A stretch of DNA of 64,000 nt. Source: Brucella anthropi ATCC 49188. GTDB taxonomy: Bacteria > Pseudomonadota > Alphaproteobacteria > Rhizobiales > Rhizobiaceae. The position numbers and the translations under genes were made by a program. The notes beneath the pieces were generated by a model. The model worked only from the letters and a program-made list of their open reading frames with translations, was not told the origin of the DNA and did not search any database. This document shows positions 59,890 through 64,000 of this stretch, in pieces. How positions within the stretch are numbered: position 1 is the first letter of the stretch; every line of letters begins with the position of its first letter. The stretch spans positions 1,970,001 through 2,034,000 of the forward strand of contig NC_009667.1 of the NCBI RefSeq assembly GCF_000017405.1, in the 5' to 3' direction.

Positions 59890-60714
59890 ATGTCCGTTCG
59901 CACATCAGCGAAAGCGACCCCCGGTCTGGGTCAGGTCGATCCCATCTGGCATTCCATCCGTGCCGAAGCGGAGGAAGCGGCCAAGAACGATCCCGTGTTG
60001 GGCACGTTCCTCTATGCGACGATCCTCAACCAGCCGAGCCTGGAAGATGCGGTCATGCATCGTATCGCCGAGCGTCTCGGGCACGCCGATCTGAGCGCCG
60101 ATATTCTGCGCCAGACCTTTGACGCGATGCTGGATGCCAATCCTGAGTGGTCCCAGATTGTCCGCGTCGATATTCAGGCGGTTTATGATCGCGATCCGGC
60201 CTATAGCCGCTTCATGGATCCGATCCTTTACCTGAAGGGTTTCCATGCGATCCAGACCCATCGTCTGGCGCATTGGCTCTATCATGAAGGCCGCAAGGAT
60301 TTCGCCTATTACCTGCAAAGCCGTTCGTCCTCGATCTTCCAGACGGATATTCATCCGGCGGCTAGACTCGGCAGCGGCCTTTTCCTTGATCATGCGACCG
60401 GACTTGTGGTCGGCGAAACAGCGTTGATCGAAGACAATGTTTCGATTCTTCACGGTGTCACACTCGGCGGCACGGGCAAATCGAGCGGCGACCGTCATCC
60501 GAAAATCCGTCACGGTGTGCTGATCGGTGCTGGCGCGAAAATTCTCGGCAATATCGAAGTCGGTCATTGCTCGAAAATTGCAGCCGGTTCGGTGGTTCTG
60601 AAGCCTGTTCCGAACAATGTCACGGTAGCCGGTGTGCCGGCCCGGATCATGGGCGATACGGGTTGTGCCGAGCCTTCCCGCGTCATGGACCAGATGCTGG
60701 GCGAAGGGATTTAG
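59890..60714 (+). CDS. cysE: Serine O-acetyltransferase
   Basis: A 274-residue CysE that acetylates serine as the first step of cysteine synthesis. The N-terminal helical domain (VDPIWHSIRAEAEEAAKNDP) is followed by the left-handed beta-helix with hexapeptide repeats; FQTDIHPAARLGSGLFLDHATG contains the catalytic Asp/His pair, and HGVTLGGTGKSSGDRHP binds CoA. The ATG at 59890 was chosen because GGAG lies 7 bases upstream; ATG 59884 is too close to it. A stem-loop (AGGCCGC/GCGGCCT, 60745-60778) follows. Confidence 0.95.
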   Translation: MSVRTSAKATPGLGQVDPIWHSIRAEAEEAAKNDPVLGTFLYATILNQPSLEDAVMHRIAERLGHADLSADILRQTFDAMLDANPEWSQIVRVDIQAVYDRDPAYSRFMDPILYLKGFHAIQTHRLAHWLYHEGRKDFAYYLQSRSSSIFQTDIHPAARLGSGLFLDHATGLVVGETALIEDNVSILHGVTLGGTGKSSGDRHPKIRHGVLIGAGAKILGNIEVGHCSKIAAGSVVLKPVPNNVTVAGVPARIMGDTGCAEPSRVMDQMLGEGI

Positions 60715-60898
60715 GCGATACATCGTATCGTTGCAGCTTGAACAAGGCCGCTTGCTGGTTTTTTCCAGTATGCGGCCTATATTCTGTCTAAAGAGGCTAT
60801 TGGACGCCAACATCCCTTGAGTCCCCGTTTATCGGGGGTTTACATAGGAAATTGCCGGGTGCAATAAACCGGCTCAATTCAATATCAGGAGAAGCCGG

Positions 60899-61105
60899 TT
60901 GAAACCCGAAGAACTCAAAAAACTGGACGCCTATTTCAAACGGACTTTCAATAATCCCGGCCTGCAGGTGAAGGCGCGTCCGCGCAAGAACGACTCCGCC
61001 GAGCTTTACCTCAACGACGAATTCCTGGGCCTGGTCTATAAGGACGAGGATGAAGGCGAACTCTCCTACAATTTCTCGATGGCCATTCTCGACGTTGATC
61101 TTTGA
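60899..61105 (+). CDS. DUF3126 family protein
   Basis: A 68-residue acidic protein of the small alphaproteobacterial DUF3126 family: EELKKLDAYFKRTFNNPGL at the start, then two strands with AELYLNDEFLGLVYKDEDE. TTG start with AGGAGAAGCC directly upstream. Function unknown. Often found near cysE-type housekeeping genes, as here. Confidence 0.85.
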   Translation: MKPEELKKLDAYFKRTFNNPGLQVKARPRKNDSAELYLNDEFLGLVYKDEDEGELSYNFSMAILDVDL

Positions 61106-61229
61106 TCGGTCGCGGTAATCGCGTCGCAAACGACGCTGATGCCGGGCAGGAATGTTCTTTGACGCCCTTTCCTATGGAGAGGGCGTTTTGTTGTCCAGAT
61201 ATGACTCCAGATATGACTGATGAGGATTC

Positions 61230-61553
61230 ATGAAGATCATCGCTGCCACGCTGGCCCTTTCTGTCATGCTGCCGTCAGTCGTCCGTGCGCAGGCTATCGA
61301 GGACGACGGAACCTGCCCGAAGCTCGCAGAGAACTTCAAAACCATCTATTTCGGATTTCCCGATATCAAAAAGGATTCCATCGAGCGGATCGCGAGCTGG
61401 AAAGCCTCTTGCGCGAGCAAGGCGCCTGTCGGCAAGGAAAATGTCGTCGCTTTATGCACCGCCCATATGACGAGCGAAGGCAGCGTTTTCTTCTGGATCA
61501 AGGCGGGCGTGGAATCAGAGCTGAGCGGTTATGAGATTTGCGATTATCCCTGA
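61230..61553 (+). CDS. Secreted small protein, unknown
   Basis: A 107-residue protein with a signal peptide (residues 1-20, ending VVRA). The mature part has four cysteines (CPK, SCA, LCT, ICD) that could form two disulfides. GAGGATTC precedes the ATG. No family recognised. The next gene, 34 bases on, also encodes a small exported protein. Confidence 0.7.
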   Translation: MKIIAATLALSVMLPSVVRAQAIEDDGTCPKLAENFKTIYFGFPDIKKDSIERIASWKASCASKAPVGKENVVALCTAHMTSEGSVFFWIKAGVESELSGYEICDYP

Positions 61554-61587
61554 GAACGCCAGATAGTTTTGACCCTTGGGTGTCTTT

Positions 61588-61953
61588 ATGAAATTCGGTT
61601 TTTCATTGGCCATGCTTTTGGTGGCCCTGTCCTTAGCGGCGCGCGCAGAAGTCCTCGGCACTATCGAAACCGGGCAGGACGATGGCTCACGGTCGGTCAT
61701 TGAGATCCTCGATGAACCGCAAAGCATCGGGAAATGCGACGGCGCTTACGCCGCCGCAGCCTATGTCATGGACCACAACTACTCGCTTCTCGCGGGAAAA
61801 GGATGCTGGAAGTTTCTTGGGTCGGCAGAAATACTAAAGCTGGAGATCGTGCTGGCTGCCACGGAGGAGCATCTTTTGAGCGGAGTTCCGCTCAGCCAGA
61901 TCAAGTTCAGGGAAGATGGACGAAGAGCTTTCCAGGAGTTGAACGGGGAGTAG
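61588..61953 (+). CDS. Secreted small protein, unknown
   Basis: A 121-residue protein with a signal peptide (residues 1-20, ending LAARA). The mature region has two cysteines (GKCDGAY and KGCWKFL). The ATG at 61588 is used rather than an in-frame TTG 12 bases upstream. It ends 6 bases before the convergent tetR. No family recognised. Confidence 0.7.
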   Translation: MKFGFSLAMLLVALSLAARAEVLGTIETGQDDGSRSVIEILDEPQSIGKCDGAYAAAAYVMDHNYSLLAGKGCWKFLGSAEILKLEIVLAATEEHLLSGVPLSQIKFREDGRRAFQELNGE

Positions 61954-61959
61954 AGGCGC

Positions 61960-62577
61960 TCAGGACTGCCGATGTCGTTCCAGTCCATCGACTAATAGCA
62001 TCAAGCCAAAATCGAACAGATTTTCTGCGCCGTCTGCATCCAGTATTGCAATGGCTTGGGCAATTTCCGATGTCGCAGTGATGCTTACGGCATCGCCCGG
62101 CACGCTTTCGTGGATGTCGGCCTGTTGTTCCAGCGCTGAACCGACAACATAATGGCTTATGGCGATTAGCGCGCGCGCTGCATTTGCGGGTGTAAAGCCT
62201 GCCTGAATCAAAAACTCGATCTGGGTTTCCGCCTGTCCCGCCTGATTGTTATTCGGGCGGGTTCCGGCGTGAATGTGCGCACCGTCACGATAAGTCAGCA
62301 ATGCCCGTCGGAAACTATGTGCATTTTCAATTAGAAAATGACGCCAGTTCTCCCCAGCGCGCGGTAAGGCGTGGTCGTGATGCTCTGCCAAAATCGTTTC
62401 TGCAAGGGCATCCAGCAGCACACGTTTGTTTTTGAAATGCCAGTAGAGAGCAGGTTGTTGCACACCCAGCCGTTCCGCCAGACGACGGGTCGTCAGGCCT
62501 TCTTCTCCGACCTCGTTCAATAGTTCCAGTGCCGTTTGTATCACGGCATCACGGTGCAGTTTTGCCAATGCGCTCAC
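61960..62577 (-). CDS. tetR: Tetracycline repressor-type TetR regulator
   Basis: A 205-residue repressor. The N-terminal region LELLNEVGEEGLTTRRLAE then LGVQQPALYWHFKNKR is the TetR(A-G) DNA-binding domain, including the YWHFKNK recognition end. The C-terminal TetR_C domain follows (HSFRRALLTYRDGAHIHAG). I propose the GTG at 62577: it lies 20 bases from operator O1, the same distance as in Tn10, and avoids an ATG at 62607 that lies inside the operator. It should repress itself and tetA until bound by the inducer (tetracycline-Mg in known members). Confidence 0.88.
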   Translation of the reverse strand: MSALAKLHRDAVIQTALELLNEVGEEGLTTRRLAERLGVQQPALYWHFKNKRVLLDALAETILAEHHDHALPRAGENWRHFLIENAHSFRRALLTYRDGAHIHAGTRPNNNQAGQAETQIEFLIQAGFTPANAARALIAISHYVVGSALEQQADIHESVPGDAVSITATSEIAQAIAILDADGAENLFDFGLMLLVDGLERHRQS

Positions 62578-62592
62578 CAAATCAGTTGTGTC

Positions 62593-62646
62593 TTGACAAT
62601 TTATCATTGATAAATTTTAAGTCCAGTTCCTTATCGTTGATAAATT
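62593..62646 (+). promoter_or_regulatory. Twin tet operators and tetA promoter
   Basis: O1 is AATTTATCATTGATAAATT (62598-62616), a perfect 19-base palindrome with the tetO core TATCA-TTGATA. O2 is centred at 62637 (TTATCGTTGATAA, one mismatch). The centres are 30 bases apart, so the 19-base boxes are separated by 11 bases as in Tn10. A TTGACA at 62593 directly precedes O1, which fills the spacer to a weak -10 (TTTAAG near 62616). TetR binding would block this promoter. Confidence 0.85.
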
Positions 62647-62657
62647 GTGAGGCTGGC

Positions 62658-63845
62658 ATGAAACGCACATTGATGATTGTTCTCGCCGTTACTGCTTTGG
62701 ACGCGGTGGGAATCGGGCTTGTGATGCCTGTCCTGCCCAGTTTGCTGCGGGATGTGGCTCATTCCGACGATGTGGCGGGGCACTATGGCGTGTTGCTGTC
62801 TCTTTATGCACTGATGCAGGTGTTCTTTGCCCCAATTCTGGGGGGAATGTCCGACCGGTTTGGCCGGAAGCCGATCCTGCTTGGCTCGCTCATTGGTGCG
62901 ATGATCGATTATGCCATCATGTCTGCCGCCCCTCATCTCTGGGTTCTTTATGCCGGGCGCATCCTATCGGGCATGATGGGGGCAACGATGGCGGTTGCAG
63001 GGGCTTGCATAGCGGATACGGTGGAAGAGGGCACACGTGCTCGAGCTTTTGGCTGGCTGGGTGCATGTTATGGCGGCGGTATGATTCTTGGACCGGTCGT
63101 TGGCGGCGCGTTAGGAAGTATATCACTGACAGCTCCATTTGCCGCCGCCGCCGCGGTCAACGGTCTCATGGCCCTATCTGTCTACCTTGTGATGCCGGAG
63201 GTACGCCGAACAACCAAACCGGAGCCTCAGGCGAAGGGACTTCATTGCGCTCTTGTACCATCGGGTGTGCAGAAGGGGCTGAAACCGTTGCTGTGGGTTT
63301 TCTTTCTCCTGCAATTGGTAGGGCAAATACCAGCTGCCTTGTGGGTGATATTCACTGAAGATCGTTTCCATTGGGATACGACATATGTCGGCTTGTCGCT
63401 TGCGGCATTCGGTTTGCTGCATGCTATGTTTCAATGGCTTGGTACGGGGCGTCTCGTCGCAACAATTGGAGCTGGATATACGATAATCATCGGAATAGCG
63501 GCTGACGGGCTGGGCATGGCATCTCTCGCGATCGCGACAGAAGGATGGATGACTGTGCCAATTCTCGTCTTGCTGGCATTTGGCGGGATAGCGATGCCAG
63601 CTCTGCAATCCGTCCTGTCGGATAAGACCAGTCAAGACGAGCAAGGCGCGCTTCAGGGGATGTTGGCAAGTCTTACAAATATCAGTGCCGTCGCAGGGCC
63701 GGTTATCTTTACAGCCTTTTATATGAGGACTGCAGCCAGCTGGAACGGATGGGTGTGGCTGTTTGGGCCCGCAATCTATCTGGCGGCCGCTCCATTACTC
63801 ATTTTCGTTCGGCGTCAGTCGGCGGGCTTGCCGTCAAGGAGATGA
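62658..63845 (+). CDS. tetA: Tetracycline efflux-type MFS transporter
   Basis: A 395-residue 12-helix antiporter of the Tet(A)/(B)/(G) type. ALDAVGIGLVMPVLPSLLRD in helix 1, GHYGVLLSLYALMQVFFAP and GMSDRFGRKPILL in the first loop, GWLGACYGGGMILGP, and ALQGMLASLTNISAVAGP in the C-terminal half match the family closely. It probably exports tetracycline-Mg in exchange for protons. ATG at 62658. It is controlled by tetR. The class cannot be assigned; it is diverged from the known mobile classes, which suggests a chromosomal relative. No mobile-element genes are nearby. Confidence 0.86.
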   Translation: MKRTLMIVLAVTALDAVGIGLVMPVLPSLLRDVAHSDDVAGHYGVLLSLYALMQVFFAPILGGMSDRFGRKPILLGSLIGAMIDYAIMSAAPHLWVLYAGRILSGMMGATMAVAGACIADTVEEGTRARAFGWLGACYGGGMILGPVVGGALGSISLTAPFAAAAAVNGLMALSVYLVMPEVRRTTKPEPQAKGLHCALVPSGVQKGLKPLLWVFFLLQLVGQIPAALWVIFTEDRFHWDTTYVGLSLAAFGLLHAMFQWLGTGRLVATIGAGYTIIIGIAADGLGMASLAIATEGWMTVPILVLLAFGGIAMPALQSVLSDKTSQDEQGALQGMLASLTNISAVAGPVIFTAFYMRTAASWNGWVWLFGPAIYLAAAPLLIFVRRQSAGLPSRR

Positions 63846-64000
63846 GCGTTGGCAAAATCGACGATCGCCTTGTCCAGTGACTTCCATTCGCCAAGCATGG
63901 AGCGGGGGAAGCGATAAAGTATCTGCAAGTCGCGGCCGAACTGGACGTCGCGCTCGCATGAATTGAAGCTTTCCGCACCGCTATCCGCAAGACATCGTGC
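63815..64000 (-). CDS. Unknown protein, C-terminal part
   Basis: The last 61 codons of a minus-strand gene that enters from the right edge and stops (TGA) at 63815, overlapping the tetA 3' end by 31 bases. The visible part has two cysteines, acidic and basic patches, and a helical C-terminus (SMLGEWKSLDKAIVDFANA). The continuous frame with protein-like composition supports a gene. Family unknown. Confidence 0.55.
   Translation of the reverse strand, partial: ARCLADSGAESFNSCERDVQFGRDLQILYRFPRSMLGEWKSLDKAIVDFANAHLLDGKPAD

Overview
The window is a 64 kb piece of an alphaproteobacterial chromosome, almost certainly from the Brucella/Ochrobactrum group. I infer this from the CobR-type corrin reductase inside a cobalamin cluster, an Omp25/Omp31-type outer membrane protein, DUF3126 and double cold-shock-domain proteins, the composition (roughly 57% G+C by eye) and rhizobial-type intergenic palindromes. 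No insertion sequence, phage gene or CRISPR array was seen.

1-3.8 kb: the N-terminal part of a membrane glycosyltransferase, then a valine-catabolism pair (acyl-CoA dehydrogenase and mmsB). 3.8-33 kb: a nearly complete aerobic-type cobalamin (B12) pathway in several blocks. Block one is cobQ, a cobalamin riboswitch, then cbtB-cbtA-cobU-cobW-cobN-cobO and a small EamA protein. Block two is cobE, separated from cobM by an MFS pump and its TetR regulator. Block three is cobK and cbiD on the minus strand facing cobA-cobB-cobC-cobD on the plus strand. Block four is cobR plus an alpha/beta hydrolase. Block five is cobG-cobH-cobI-cobJ on the minus strand, divergent from cobL. Ring-modification steps are all present except cobF, whose place is probably taken by CbiD; cobJ carries an N-terminal CbiG region. 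cobS/cobT (chelatase partners) and the lower-ligand assembly genes are not in the window. Cobalt uptake (CbtAB), chelation (CobN, CobW), reduction (CobR) and adenosylation (CobO) are here.

33-41 kb: a siderophore-interacting flavoprotein, then a complete minus-strand dipeptide/oligopeptide ABC transporter with an M19 dipeptidase. 41-46 kb: an outer membrane protein, radC, map, sfsA, small proteins, and two tandem tRNA-Glu genes, each with its own promoter. 46-64 kb: a peptidase M15-like lipoprotein, a small lipoprotein behind an AT-rich region with two palindromes, an aminotransferase and hom, an ABC-F ATPase preceded by a His-rich leader peptide and mutually exclusive hairpins, glpX, recJ, a Tim44-domain protein, gloA, a double cold-shock protein, cysE, and a tetR/tetA pair whose operators match the Tn10 spacing. 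The window ends in a partial minus-strand gene.

A family of short palindromic repeats is scattered between genes. In several places its edge supplies the TAG stop codon of the neighbouring gene. The strongest candidate for something undescribed is the leader-peptide attenuator in front of the ABC-F gene. The hybrid CbiD/CbiG/CobG make-up of the B12 pathway is the most interesting biochemical point.
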